The notes beneath the pieces are model-generated. The model was given only the letters and a program-made list of their open reading frames with translations. It did not search any database and was not told the DNA's origin. Shown here one piece after another: positions 13,854 through 21,180 of a stretch of DNA of 22,473 nt. The position numbers were made by a program, and so were the translations under genes. Numbering within the stretch: the stretch's first letter is position 1; the number at the start of each line of letters is the position of its first letter. This DNA is from Oryzihumus sp036391795 (lineage in GTDB: Bacteria; Actinomycetota; Actinomycetes; Actinomycetales; Dermatophilaceae): the NCBI RefSeq assembly GCF_036391795.1, contig NZ_DASVZH010000277.1, forward strand, positions 1 to 22,473. Direction: 5' to 3'.

Positions 13854-14240
13854 TCAGCCGCCCCAGGCGTCGGCCCGGGTGAGGCAGAACGGGTGGCCGG
13901 CCGGGTCCAGCAGCACCCGCCACCGACCCTCACCCGGCTGCTCCTCCGGCAGGGTCGCACCGAGGTCGAGGCACGCCTGCTCGGCGGCGTCGAGGTCGTC
14001 CACGGCAAGGTCGAGGTGGAACTGCTTGGTCCCGTGGGGGTTCGGCCACTCCGGAGCCCGGTAGCCCTCCACCCGCCCGAACCCGAGCGCGTGCTCCGGT
14101 CCGGTGAGCATCGCGTAGTTGTCGTCGCCGTAGGCCTGTTCCCAGCCGAGCAGCGCACTCCAGAAGGTGGCGCTCGGGCCGGGGTCACCGCAGTCGAGGG
14201 TGACCATCTTCAGGGTGGCGACAGGGTGCGGCGTGGCCAT
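13854..14240 (-). CDS. VOC (glyoxalase/bleomycin-resistance fold) protein
   Basis: This 128-residue VOC-fold protein has two beta-alpha-beta-beta-beta units: VTLDCGDPGPSATFWSALLGWE starts the first, and QFHLDLAVDDLDAAEQACLDLGA the second. It ends RVLLDPAGHPFCLTRA, the usual C-terminal strand. Candidate metal or substrate residues include His in FHLDL and His/Glu near the end. Members range from lyases to drug-binding proteins; the role is not fixed. ATG 14240 has GAGGAGAG upstream on its strand. It is divergent from an AraC-family gene across 60 bases, so that regulator may control it. Confidence 0.9.
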   Translation of the reverse strand: MATPHPVATLKMVTLDCGDPGPSATFWSALLGWEQAYGDDNYAMLTGPEHALGFGRVEGYRAPEWPNPHGTKQFHLDLAVDDLDAAEQACLDLGATLPEEQPGEGRWRVLLDPAGHPFCLTRADAWGG

Positions 14241-14287
14241 GGCGGGAGCTCTCCTCACGGTGCGGACCAGGTGTCCGGCCACGCTCC

Positions 14288-14293
14288 TACGAT
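14288..14293 (+). promoter_or_regulatory. Leaderless-type -10 element for the AraC gene
   Basis: TACGAT (TAnnnT) is followed by seven bases and ATG 14301. The transcript would begin at the start codon. It sits in the 60-base gap shared with the divergent VOC gene. Confidence 0.5.
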
Positions 14294-14300
14294 CCCCCGT

Positions 14301-15149
14301 ATGGGCGATTGGACAAACGCGACACCGACGTCGACGACGGCGGGGATCCTGCGTCCGGAGCAGCTCGCGCAGCGCACGACCCTGGAGCGGTATGCCGCGG
14401 GGCCGGCTCTGCAGCGCTGGGTCGAGAACTACTGGGTGCTGGGGTGGGACCTGCCGCCGGGGACGACCCACACGAGCCAGGTGCTGCCCCACCCGGCGTG
14501 CACGCTCAGCGTCGAGTGGGGCAACCCGCGGTCCGAGACGCGAGGGCAGCCGGTCGTCCTCACGGGTGTGGTGACCCGCCGTTTCGACGTCGCCCTCACC
14601 GGACGGGCGTGGGTCCTCGGCGTGAAGTTCCGCCCCGGCGGCCTGGCCTCGCTCACCGGGCAGTCCGCCCGACCGTGGCGCGACGCGGTGCTCCCGGCCC
14701 GCGCGGCCGTGCCCGACAGCGTCGTGGACAGGTTGGAGCAGGTCGGCCCGGACCGGGCCGCGGAGGAGTGCGTCGCCCTGGTCGAGGGGGCGCTGACGTC
14801 GTTCGTCGACCCGGAGCACCGGGCCGATGAGCGCTACGACCGGCTGCTGACCGTCCTCGACGGCATGCTCACCGACCGCAGCATCGTCCAGGTCGCCCAG
14901 CTCGAGGACCGGCACGACATCTCCTCCCGCGGGCTCCAGCGCCTGTTCCACCACTACATCGGCGTCGGGCCGAAGTGGGTGCTGGCCCGCTACCGCCTGC
15001 ACGACGCGGTCAGCGCCCTCGACGGCGGGTGGACCGGGTCGCTCGCGGACCTCGCCCACGCCCACGGCTGGTACGACCAGGCCCACTTCATCCGTGACTT
15101 CACGGCATTGGTGGGGGTCCCGCCCAGCCACTACCGCAGCCGGCGCTGA
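14301..15149 (+). CDS. AraC-family regulator with DUF6597-like N-terminal domain
   Basis: This 282-residue regulator has an N-terminal sensor-like domain of the DUF6597 type (ALQRWVENYWVLGWDLPPG, then VLPHPACTLSVEWG and VLGVKFRPGGLASLTG). The C-terminal AraC double helix-turn-helix follows from about residue 185 (DISSRGLQRLFHHYIGVGPK, WVLARYRLHDAVSAL, SLADLAHAHGWYDQAHFIRD, FTALVGVPPSHYR). The last helix-turn-helix and PxxYR end are canonical. The likely target is the divergent VOC gene and itself; the ligand is unknown. ATG 14301 is chosen because of the -10 at 14288. Confidence 0.92.
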   Translation: MGDWTNATPTSTTAGILRPEQLAQRTTLERYAAGPALQRWVENYWVLGWDLPPGTTHTSQVLPHPACTLSVEWGNPRSETRGQPVVLTGVVTRRFDVALTGRAWVLGVKFRPGGLASLTGQSARPWRDAVLPARAAVPDSVVDRLEQVGPDRAAEECVALVEGALTSFVDPEHRADERYDRLLTVLDGMLTDRSIVQVAQLEDRHDISSRGLQRLFHHYIGVGPKWVLARYRLHDAVSALDGGWTGSLADLAHAHGWYDQAHFIRDFTALVGVPPSHYRSRR

Positions 15150-15165
15150 GGGCAGCCGGCGCTGA
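15136..15165 (+). repeat. Tandem duplication of the AraC gene's last codons
   Basis: GCAGCCGGCGCTGA at 15136-15149, which includes the stop codon, recurs exactly at 15152-15165, a 16-base period. The second copy lies after the stop and does not alter the protein. It looks like a replication-slippage duplication. Confidence 0.7.
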
Positions 15166-15185
15166 CGCGGGCCTGGTGCACCGGG

Positions 15186-15380
15186 CTAGCGCTCGAGGCG
15201 TTTGCGACGGGCCGACTCCACCTTCGCCTCGCGCTCCCGCCTCAGCCGCGAGCGCGGGTCGTCGCGGTCGTCCAGCTGCGCCGGCCCGAAGATCGACAGG
15301 CCGATGACCTTGATGCGGTAGAGCAGCCGGTATCCCCAGGACAGCCCCTCATGGTCGGCACTCGCGTTCACGGTGCCCAC
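15186..15380 (-). CDS. Small conserved-looking hypothetical protein
   Basis: This protein of about 64 residues has a mildly hydrophobic first half (WGYRLLYRIKVIGLSIFGPAQ) and a very basic, charged helical tail (RSRLRREREAKVESARRKRLER). The shape recalls small actinobacterial proteins that lie on the membrane face, but no function is known. Three in-frame GTGs (15389, 15380, 15371) compete; 15380 is chosen for the GAGAGG eight bases upstream. It is divergent from the alpha/beta hydrolase. Confidence 0.6.
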   Translation of the reverse strand: MGTVNASADHEGLSWGYRLLYRIKVIGLSIFGPAQLDDRDDPRSRLRREREAKVESARRKRLER

Positions 15381-15529
15381 TTCCCTCACCTCTCGTGTTC
15401 ACCCCGACACCTCGACGGTACGCCCGGAATCCCCCACCGCCGGTGTCGATCTGGCGCCCACCTGCACGACGTACGGGTGAGGCGCGCCGGAAGGCGGCGG
15501 CGCCACGCGATACCGGGGAGGATGCCCAC

Positions 15530-16291
15530 ATGACCATCACCGACAGCGGCTACGCCGACGTCAACGGCCTGCACCTGTACTACGAGCGGCACGGCTCCGG
15601 CACGCCGCTGGTCCTGCTGCACGGCGGGATGCTGACGATCGACCTGAACTTCGGCGAGCTCATCCCCACGCTGGCGCAGCGCCACGAGGTCATCGGTGTC
15701 GAGATGCAGGGCCACGGCCGCACCGCCGACATCGACCGCGAGATCACGCCAGCCGCCCTCGCCGGTGACGTCGTCGCGCTGCTGGACCACCTGGGCATCG
15801 AGCGCGCGCACGTCCTCGGGCACAGCCTGGGCGGCGCGGTCACGCTGGAGCTCGCGGTCAACCACCCGACGCGCGTGCGCTCGGTCGTGCCGGTCTCGGC
15901 CAGCGTGCGCCCCGACGGCATGCACGAGGACCTCAGCGACCCGTCGCGCTTTGCCACCTCGACCCGGATGCCGACCCAGCAGGACTTCGCCGACTTCCGC
16001 GACGTCTACCTGCGCCTGTCGCCGCACCCGGAGCACTTCGAGGACTTCCTCGCGTCGCTGTCCCGGTCGGCGGCGGACCTGCGCGGGTGGTCGGACGAGC
16101 AGCTCGCCGGCATCACCGCGCCGACGCTGATCGTGCAGGGCGACCACGACTTCGTCACCATCGAGCACGCCGCTCTGATGCAGCACCTCATCCCGGGCTC
16201 GCACCTGGCCGTGCTGCCCGCGACGACGCACATGACGGTCACCCGGCGGGCCGACCTGCTGTTGCCGATCCTGGCGGCCTTCCTCGACTGA
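15530..16291 (+). CDS. Alpha/beta-fold hydrolase
   Basis: This 253-residue alpha/beta hydrolase has a full catalytic triad: Ser99 in the nucleophile elbow GHSLGG, Asp207 in QGDHDFVT, and His234 in TTHMTV. The oxyanion region is HGG at 31-33, and EMQGHGRT at 58-65 matches the haloperoxidase/esterase-type subgroup. The lid region (about 126-190) is helical. It would hydrolyse an ester or similar bond; the substrate is unknown. ATG 15530 has GGGGAGG eight bases upstream; the ATG at 15522 is out of frame. It converges on the nitrilase with about 30 bases between stops. Confidence 0.93.
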   Translation: MTITDSGYADVNGLHLYYERHGSGTPLVLLHGGMLTIDLNFGELIPTLAQRHEVIGVEMQGHGRTADIDREITPAALAGDVVALLDHLGIERAHVLGHSLGGAVTLELAVNHPTRVRSVVPVSASVRPDGMHEDLSDPSRFATSTRMPTQQDFADFRDVYLRLSPHPEHFEDFLASLSRSAADLRGWSDEQLAGITAPTLIVQGDHDFVTIEHAALMQHLIPGSHLAVLPATTHMTVTRRADLLLPILAAFLD

Positions 16292-16321
16292 GCTGCTGCC
16301 TCCGCGGGAACGGCCCGGGTG

Positions 16322-17023
16322 TCACGCCAGGTCGCGGACCAGGAGTCGGCCGGGCTGTGGTGGGACGGTGGCGAGCAGGCTGCCGTCCGGACGGACGATG
16401 CGAGTGGCCGCCAGGGCCCGCCGTCCCGGGGACGTCCCGGCGACGTCAGCGGAGACCACCCAGCAGCCGTTCTCCCGGGCCCGGTCGGCGAGCGCCTCGT
16501 GCGTGGGTCGCTGCCACCGGGCCGCGTTCGCCTCGCTCATGTCGTTGTTGAGCAAGCACGCCAGCAGCCCCGCGCCACCGGCGACGAGGCTCCGGGCCGG
16601 TTCCGGACGGGTGGCGTCGGCGCAGACCAGCACCCCCACGCCCATGGCGGCCACCTCGACGACGGACGACTCGCCACCGGCCACGAGCCCGGGTTCCCGA
16701 GGATGCCGCTTGCGGACGATGGTCAGCACCCCGCCGTCCCGGAGCACCGCGGCAGAGCTGTGCAGCCCCACATCGGTCCGCTCCGTGAACCCGAGCACCA
16801 CCGTCATCCCGGGCGCAGAACCCTCAGCCAAGGGCAGGAGCGACTCCGGGTCGTCCACAGCACGCTCCTCCGCAGCCGCCGCCGTGTGCGGCAGCCCGCC
16901 CACTCCGAACTCCGGGGTCACCAGAAGATCGACGCCTCTGGCACCGCATTCCCGGAGGACACGACTCCACTCACCTGCGGGGAGGAGCCCACCGACCCCG
17001 GACTGGAAGCACGCCACGCGCAT
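16322..17023 (-). CDS. Carbon-nitrogen hydrolase (nitrilase superfamily)
   Basis: This 233-residue nitrilase-fold enzyme shows the Glu-Lys-Cys triad: Glu38 (LLVTPEFGVGG), Lys106 (TIVRKRHPREPG) and Cys135 (GVLVCADATRPEPAR). It ends with the usual late helix and strand (RENGCWVVSADVAGTSPGR, then RIVRPDGSLLATVPPQPG). It cleaves amides or nitriles; the His/Pro around Lys and the short length suggest an amidase-type branch, but this is not certain. ATG 17023 gives the canonical start MRVACFQSG; the frame running farther upstream is only the antisense of glpK. No close partner gene is present. Confidence 0.9.
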   Translation of the reverse strand: MRVACFQSGVGGLLPAGEWSRVLRECGARGVDLLVTPEFGVGGLPHTAAAAEERAVDDPESLLPLAEGSAPGMTVVLGFTERTDVGLHSSAAVLRDGGVLTIVRKRHPREPGLVAGGESSVVEVAAMGVGVLVCADATRPEPARSLVAGGAGLLACLLNNDMSEANAARWQRPTHEALADRARENGCWVVSADVAGTSPGRRALAATRIVRPDGSLLATVPPQPGRLLVRDLA

Positions 17024-17086
17024 CCGGACAGTCAAGCCGATGCCGCGGCTGCCTGCTGCCGGACAGCTGGAGCATCTGCACCACCG

Positions 17087-17239
17087 GAGGGACGGTGTCG
17101 GGAGCGACGATCGTGGTGACGGGTTCGGGCGCTTTTCGCGTCGAAACCGTCGCGATGATCGTCGGCACGGTCCCTCGACCGACATCGCGTGGGTGTCGGG
17201 CTCTTTTCGCGGCCAGGAGCCCGCGACGTCGGTCGAGGG
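17087..17239 (+). other. Two large overlapping (alternative) hairpins
   Basis: Hairpin A: GAGGGAC 17087-17093 with GTCCCTC 17170-17176, enclosing a stem of 17106-17122 with 17147-17163 (one mismatch, two G-T pairs). Hairpin B: 17172-17189 with 17222-17239, 17 of 18 bases paired, with an inner GGCTC/GAGCC (17199-17203 with 17217-17221). The bases 17172-17176 belong to both, so the two full forms exclude each other. Each loop carries the same 16-base motif, TCGGGCGCTTTTCGCG at 17125-17140 and TCGGGCTCTTTTCGCG at 17196-17211. The structure lies between the divergent nitrilase and the 17285 gene. Pairing is seen; regulatory use is inferred. Confidence 0.5.
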
Positions 17240-17284
17240 TGCACCGCCGTCCGCACGCACAGGTCCGGGGCGCATCATGGGCCG

Positions 17285-17464
17285 ATGCCCCGCACCATGA
17301 CCACCCTGCAGCACGCCGTGCTCACGCTTCCCCAGCTGGGCAACCCCGGCCCGCACCACGCCATCGGCGTCGCCGAAGGCTTCGGTCTGCTCGTGCTCGT
17401 GTTCGGCACCGCGCTCGGCCTGATGGTGACCGTCGGCCACCTGCGCCACCGCCGCCGCGACTGA
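17285..17464 (+). CDS. Small single-helix membrane protein
   Basis: This 59-residue protein has a polar N-terminal part (MPRTMTTLQHAVLTLPQLG) containing a His pair, then one membrane helix (GFGLLVLVFGTALGLMVTVG) and a short basic tail (HLRHRRRD). ATG 17285 and ATG 17297 are both in frame, and no good ribosome site precedes either; GTG 17189 would extend into the hairpin region. No family is recognised. It lies just downstream of the paired hairpins and 70 bases before glpK. Confidence 0.5.
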   Translation: MPRTMTTLQHAVLTLPQLGNPGPHHAIGVAEGFGLLVLVFGTALGLMVTVGHLRHRRRD

Positions 17465-17534
17465 CGCCCGGCTGGCCTCGCCCTCGGCGGCGGGATCGCG
17501 CGAGGATGGGGTGCACCCTCGGGAAGGAGCACCC

Positions 17535-19052
17535 ATGCCGGAGTTCGTCGGCGCCGTCGACCAGGGCACGACCAGCACGCGCTTCATGATCTTCGACCAC
17601 GCCGGGCGCGAGGTGGGCAAGCACCAGCTCGAGCACGAGCAGGTCATGCCACGGGCCGGGTGGGTGGAGCACAACCCGCTGGAGATCTGGGAGCGCACGC
17701 AGACCGTCATCGGCACCGCGATGTCCCGGCACAACCTCTCCGCCACGGACCTGGCCGCGCTCGGGATCACCAACCAGCGCGAGACCACCGTGGTGTGGGA
17801 CCGCCGGACCGGGCGGCCCTACTACAACGCGATCGTCTGGCAGGACACCCGCACCGACCGGATCGCCTCGGCCCTGGACCGGGACGGCCGCGGCGACGTG
17901 ATCCGGCGCAAGGCGGGCCTGCCGCCGGCGACGTACTTCTCCGCCGGCAAGATCCAGTGGGTCCTGGAGAACGTCGAGGGGGTGCGCGCGGCCGCCGAGC
18001 GCGGTGACGCGATCTTCGGCAACACCGACACCTGGCTGCTGTGGAACCTCACCGGAGGCGCCCACGGCGGCGTCCACGTCACCGACGTCACCAACGCCAG
18101 CCGCACCATGCTGATGAACCTCGAGACCCTGGACTGGGACGAGGAGCTGCTGTCCTTCTTCGACATCCCCCGCTCGATGCTGCCGGACATCCGCCCCTCC
18201 TCCGACCCCGACCTCTACGGCCGCACCTCGGGGCGCAGCGCGATCCCGGAGGGCATCGCCCTCGCCGGCGACCTCGGCGACCAGCAGGCCGCCACGGTCG
18301 GCCAGGTCTGTTTCGCCCCCGGCGAGGCCAAGAACACCTACGGCACCGGCAACTTCATGCTGCTCAACACCGGCACCGAGATCGTCCGGTCACAGTCCGG
18401 CCTGCTCACCACGGTGGCCTACCAGCTCGGCAAGGACCGCCCGGTCTACGCCCTCGAGGGCAGCATCGCGGTGACCGGGTCGGCGGTGCAGTGGCTGCGC
18501 GACCAGCTCGGCATCATCAGCGGCGCCGCCGAGGTCGAGCAGCTCGCCGCGCAGGTGCAGGACAGCGGCGGGATGTACTTCGTGCCCGCGTTCTCCGGCC
18601 TGTTCGCCCCGCACTGGCGCTCCGATGCCCGCGGCGCGATCGTCGGGCTGTCCCGCTACAACACCAACGCCCACCTGGCCCGGGCCACGCTGGAGTCGAT
18701 CTGCTACCAGAGCCTCGACGTCGTCAAGGCGATGGAGAAGGACTCCGGGGTGCGCCTGGATGTGCTCAAGGTCGACGGCGGCGTCACGGCCAACGCGCTC
18801 TGCATGCAGCTGCAGGCCGACATCCTCGGCGTGCCGGTGTCCAAGCCGGTCGTCGCCGAGACCACCGCGCTCGGCGCGGCCTACGCTGCCGGGCTGGCCA
18901 CCGGCTTCTGGTCGACCACCGACGAGCTGCGCGAGAACTGGCAGGAGGAGCGCAGCTGGGAGCCGCAGTGGTCCGAGGACCAGCGCGCGGAGGGCTACGC
19001 CGGCTGGACCAAGGCCATCGGCCGCACCCTGGACTGGGTGGACGTCGACTGA
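17535..19052 (+). CDS. glpK: Glycerol kinase
   Basis: This 505-residue protein (E. coli GlpK is 502) of the FGGY sugar-kinase family phosphorylates glycerol to sn-glycerol-3-phosphate with ATP in the cytoplasm. Visible are the N-terminal phosphate loop DQGTTSTR (9-16), glycerol-contact residues in TNQRET (Arg82, Glu83), GDLGDQQAA, the phosphate-2 motif YGTGNFMLLNTG, and GLFAPHWRSDARG. The late FGGY signature is seen around LKVDGGVTANALCMQLQADI. ATG 17535 has AAGGAG seven bases upstream. No glpF, glpD or glpR adjoins it, so the rest of the glycerol pathway lies elsewhere. A perfect terminator follows. Confidence 0.97.
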   Translation: MPEFVGAVDQGTTSTRFMIFDHAGREVGKHQLEHEQVMPRAGWVEHNPLEIWERTQTVIGTAMSRHNLSATDLAALGITNQRETTVVWDRRTGRPYYNAIVWQDTRTDRIASALDRDGRGDVIRRKAGLPPATYFSAGKIQWVLENVEGVRAAAERGDAIFGNTDTWLLWNLTGGAHGGVHVTDVTNASRTMLMNLETLDWDEELLSFFDIPRSMLPDIRPSSDPDLYGRTSGRSAIPEGIALAGDLGDQQAATVGQVCFAPGEAKNTYGTGNFMLLNTGTEIVRSQSGLLTTVAYQLGKDRPVYALEGSIAVTGSAVQWLRDQLGIISGAAEVEQLAAQVQDSGGMYFVPAFSGLFAPHWRSDARGAIVGLSRYNTNAHLARATLESICYQSLDVVKAMEKDSGVRLDVLKVDGGVTANALCMQLQADILGVPVSKPVVAETTALGAAYAAGLATGFWSTTDELRENWQEERSWEPQWSEDQRAEGYAGWTKAIGRTLDWVDVD

Positions 19053-19075
19053 ACCCGGCCAGCCGCGATACCCGC

Positions 19076-19106
19076 GAAGGAGGCCGTCCCCGGGACGGCC
19101 TCCTTC
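19076..19106. terminator. Perfect 15-bp hairpin terminator after glpK
   Basis: GAAGGAGGCCGTCCC (19076-19090) pairs exactly with 19092-19106. It lies 23 bases after the glpK stop and 17 before the convergent VOC stop, so it probably works in both directions. No T-run is present. Confidence 0.8.
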
Positions 19107-19122
19107 GGGTGTGCCGGGTGGC

Positions 19123-19551
19123 TCAGACCGTGGCCATCTGCCGGACCTGGGTGAGCCGGACCGAGTTGCCGGACGGGTCGCGGAAGCCGCAGTCGATGCC
19201 GTAGGGCCGCTCCTCGGGCTTCTCGGTGAACTCCACGCCGCGGCTGCTGAGCTCCTCGTAGGAGGCCTGGCAGTCCTCGGTGGTGAGGAAGAGGGTGCCG
19301 GCGAAGCCCTTGCCCATGAGGTTGGCGATCTCGCCCTGGGTGCCGGCGTCGATCATGGGCGGCCCCGGGATCGCCATGAGCACCACGGCGATGTCCGGCT
19401 GGCCGACGGGGCCGACCGTGAGCCAGCGGAAGTTGCCCATCTCCGGGACGGTGACGTCCTCACGGACCTCGAAGCCGACCTTGCGGGTCCAGAAGTCGAG
19501 TGCCGCGTCCTGGTCGTGGACCCACAGCTGGGCGGTGCTGAGCTTGATCAT
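19123..19551 (-). CDS. VOC-fold protein (glyoxalase-like)
   Basis: This 142-residue VOC-fold protein begins IKLSTAQLWVHDQDAALDFWTRKVGFE. The second unit carries TLFLTTEDCQASYEELSSRGVEFTEKPEERPYGIDCGFRDPSGNSVRL. In this subgroup the metal His of true glyoxalases is not clearly kept, so it may bind rather than turn over a small molecule. ATG 19551 has GGGGAGA upstream. It directly follows an AraC-family gene on the same strand (43-base gap), most likely as one operon. Confidence 0.9.
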   Translation of the reverse strand: MIKLSTAQLWVHDQDAALDFWTRKVGFEVREDVTVPEMGNFRWLTVGPVGQPDIAVVLMAIPGPPMIDAGTQGEIANLMGKGFAGTLFLTTEDCQASYEELSSRGVEFTEKPEERPYGIDCGFRDPSGNSVRLTQVRQMATV

Positions 19552-19594
19552 GATGTCTCCCCGGGTGGTGGATGTCGTTGTCCTGACTGGATGC

Positions 19595-20038
19595 TCACGA
19601 CGCTAGGTCCGCGGTCGGCGCCGCGTCTTCTCCAAACGTGCTGCGTTGCGGGCGGCTGTAGGCCCGCATCACGCAGGTCGGCACCCGGGCGTAGACCATG
19701 GGGTCGGGGTGGCGCCGGCGGTAGGCGGTCGGCGACTCCCCGAAGGTGCGGGTGAAGCTCGTCGTGAACGACCCGACGCTCTCCAGCCCGACGAGCATGC
19801 AGATGTCGGCGACCGACCGGTCGGTGCTGCGCAGCATCGCGGCCGCGCGTTCGAGGCGGCGGGTCAGCAGGTACTGGTGCGGCGACTCGCCGAACGCCCG
19901 GCGGAACTCGCGGCTGAAGTGGGCGCGGGACAGCCCCGCGGCGCGGGCCATGTCGTCGACCGTGATCGGCTCGACGTAGCGCGCGTCGGCGAGGTCCTTG
20001 GCCTTGGTCAGGTGCCGGACCGGCGGGACAGCCACCAT
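19595..20038 (-). CDS. AraC-family regulator (DNA-binding domain only)
   Basis: This 147-residue protein is almost just the AraC double helix-turn-helix: KDLADARYVEPITVDDMARA, AGLSRAHFSREFRRAFGESP, HQYLLTRRLERAAAMLRSTD, RSVADICMLVGLESVGSFTT, SFTRTFGESPTAYRRRHPDP. A 35-residue C-terminal tail follows, with a single Cys. No ligand domain is present, so it may respond to the adjacent VOC protein or to expression level. ATG 20038 is preferred over TTG 20047. It is upstream of, and probably co-transcribed with, the VOC gene. Confidence 0.9.
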   Translation of the reverse strand: MVAVPPVRHLTKAKDLADARYVEPITVDDMARAAGLSRAHFSREFRRAFGESPHQYLLTRRLERAAAMLRSTDRSVADICMLVGLESVGSFTTSFTRTFGESPTAYRRRHPDPMVYARVPTCVMRAYSRPQRSTFGEDAAPTADLAS

Positions 20039-20217
20039 GACCAGCAAGTATGCCGCGCCAGTCGCCCGCCGTCCCCGGCTTCCCCGGCTTCACCGCCCTG
20101 CCGACACGGGCGAGGTTCATCCCGCGGGGAGGGTGTGGCCGGGCGAAGCCGCGGGCGATCGTGCAGGGGTCCCCATCCGGGGACGGTCCCGCCCGGGGAC
20201 GGCCAGAGGAGGTTGTC

Positions 20218-20538
20218 GTGCCGCGATACATGTACATCGCCCAGTACCAGCCCGAGGGTGCCAAGGGGGTGGCGTCTGCCGGCGGCGTGGCCAGGCGGAC
20301 GGCCATCGAGAAGTCGTGCGCCGACGTCGGCGGTCGCCTGGTGTCCTTTGACTTCGCGTTCGGCGAGGACGACGTCTACGCGATCACCGACCTGCCGGAC
20401 CACAAGACGGCCGCGGCGCTCGCGCTGGCCATCAACGGCGCGGGCACCACGCACGTGCGCACCGTCGTCCTGCTCACCCCCGAGGAGGTCGACGAGGCGT
20501 CGCACGTCTCGGTGACGTACGTCCCGCCGGGACGCTGA
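20218..20538 (+). CDS. GYD-domain protein
   Basis: This 106-residue GYD-domain protein (ferredoxin-like fold) begins VPRYMYIAQYQPEGAKGVAS. It continues VARRTAIEKSCADVGGRLVS, DDVYAITDLPDHKTAAALALAI and VRTVVLLTPEEVD. GYD proteins are common and uncharacterised; the fold suggests a small ligand or dimer interface. GTG 20218 has GAGGAGG six bases upstream, which rules out the long 5' extension. It converges on the SnoaL-like gene across a terminator. Confidence 0.9.
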   Translation: MPRYMYIAQYQPEGAKGVASAGGVARRTAIEKSCADVGGRLVSFDFAFGEDDVYAITDLPDHKTAAALALAINGAGTTHVRTVVLLTPEEVDEASHVSVTYVPPGR

Positions 20539-20546
20539 CCCAGCAC

Positions 20547-20581
20547 GCGCCAGGTCCCCGGTGCTACTGGGGGCCTGGCGC
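20547..20581. terminator. Hairpin terminator between GYD and SnoaL-like genes
   Basis: GCGCCAGG (20547-20554) pairs with CCTGGCGC (20574-20581), with extra CCCC/GGGG pairing inside. It overlaps the 3' end of the convergent SnoaL-like gene and can serve both directions. Confidence 0.65.
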
Positions 20582-21013
20582 AGCCATGGGCGTGACGACG
20601 CGGCGCAGCGGCAGCGCGATGTCGATGTCCTGGACCGGGGTGCCGAGGGAGGCGTGCCACTGGACCACCCGCCACTGCCCGTCCGCCTCGAGCCGCACGA
20701 CCCCCGTGAAGCGCCCGAGCACCCACGCGTCGCTGCCGGCACCGAGCAGCGGCCGGTCGTCGAACCAGCAGACGTCGTCGAGACGGTGCACCTGCAGCTC
20801 GCCGCTCTCGCGCACGTCGAGACCGAGCCCGTCGGCGAAGCGCGAGGCGAAACCGGCGCACGCCTCCTTGTAGCCGTTCCAGATGATGGCGTCGTTGACC
20901 CCGATCACCGTGGACACGTCCTCCGACAGCAGCTCGCCCATCCGGTCGGCGTCGCCACTGCGCATGGCGGCATAGACGTCGTGGACCAGCCGGGTGACCT
21001 CTGGCACCTCCAT
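20564..21013 (-). CDS. SnoaL-like / NTF2-fold protein
   Basis: This 149-residue protein of the NTF2/SnoaL-like superfamily shows EVTRLVHDVYAAMRSGDADR as the first helices. GELLSEDVSTVIGVNDAIIW is the strand over the pocket, then YKEACAGFASRFADGLGLDV and late strands AWVLGRFTGVVRLEADGQWR and VVQWHASLGTPVQDID. Such proteins bind or isomerise small hydrophobic molecules, or protect the cell from them; no catalytic residue set is certain here. ATG 21013 has a G-rich GGGGAG eight bases upstream. It is a single gene. Confidence 0.85.
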   Translation of the reverse strand: MEVPEVTRLVHDVYAAMRSGDADRMGELLSEDVSTVIGVNDAIIWNGYKEACAGFASRFADGLGLDVRESGELQVHRLDDVCWFDDRPLLGAGSDAWVLGRFTGVVRLEADGQWRVVQWHASLGTPVQDIDIALPLRRVVTPMAAPGPQ

Positions 21014-21180
21014 GGGCACGCTCCCCCCTGACCATCGTGCCCGCTTCCTGCCGCGGGCCAAGGCAGACCAGCACGGTAGCCCCGCGGCGCTCACCCGGTC
21101 AGGCGGTTGCGGACAGTCACAGCCTCGGCTCAGGTTGCGGCCGTGCCCCTGTGAGGGCACGGCATACGTCCGGGGCGGGA

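Noticed and set aside
13854..15131. Single 425-residue reverse-strand protein
   Set aside because: Only the last 128 residues (from ATG 14240) form a recognisable VOC protein; the rest is antisense to the AraC gene.
16322..17788. 488-residue reverse-strand protein with nitrilase at its end
   Set aside because: The N-terminal half is antisense to the start of glpK; the nitrilase family start is at ATG 17023.
20066..20205. Repeated CCCCGGCTT and CCGGGGACGG words
   Set aside because: They are short, imperfect and in G/C-only context before the GYD gene; not distinguishable from composition.
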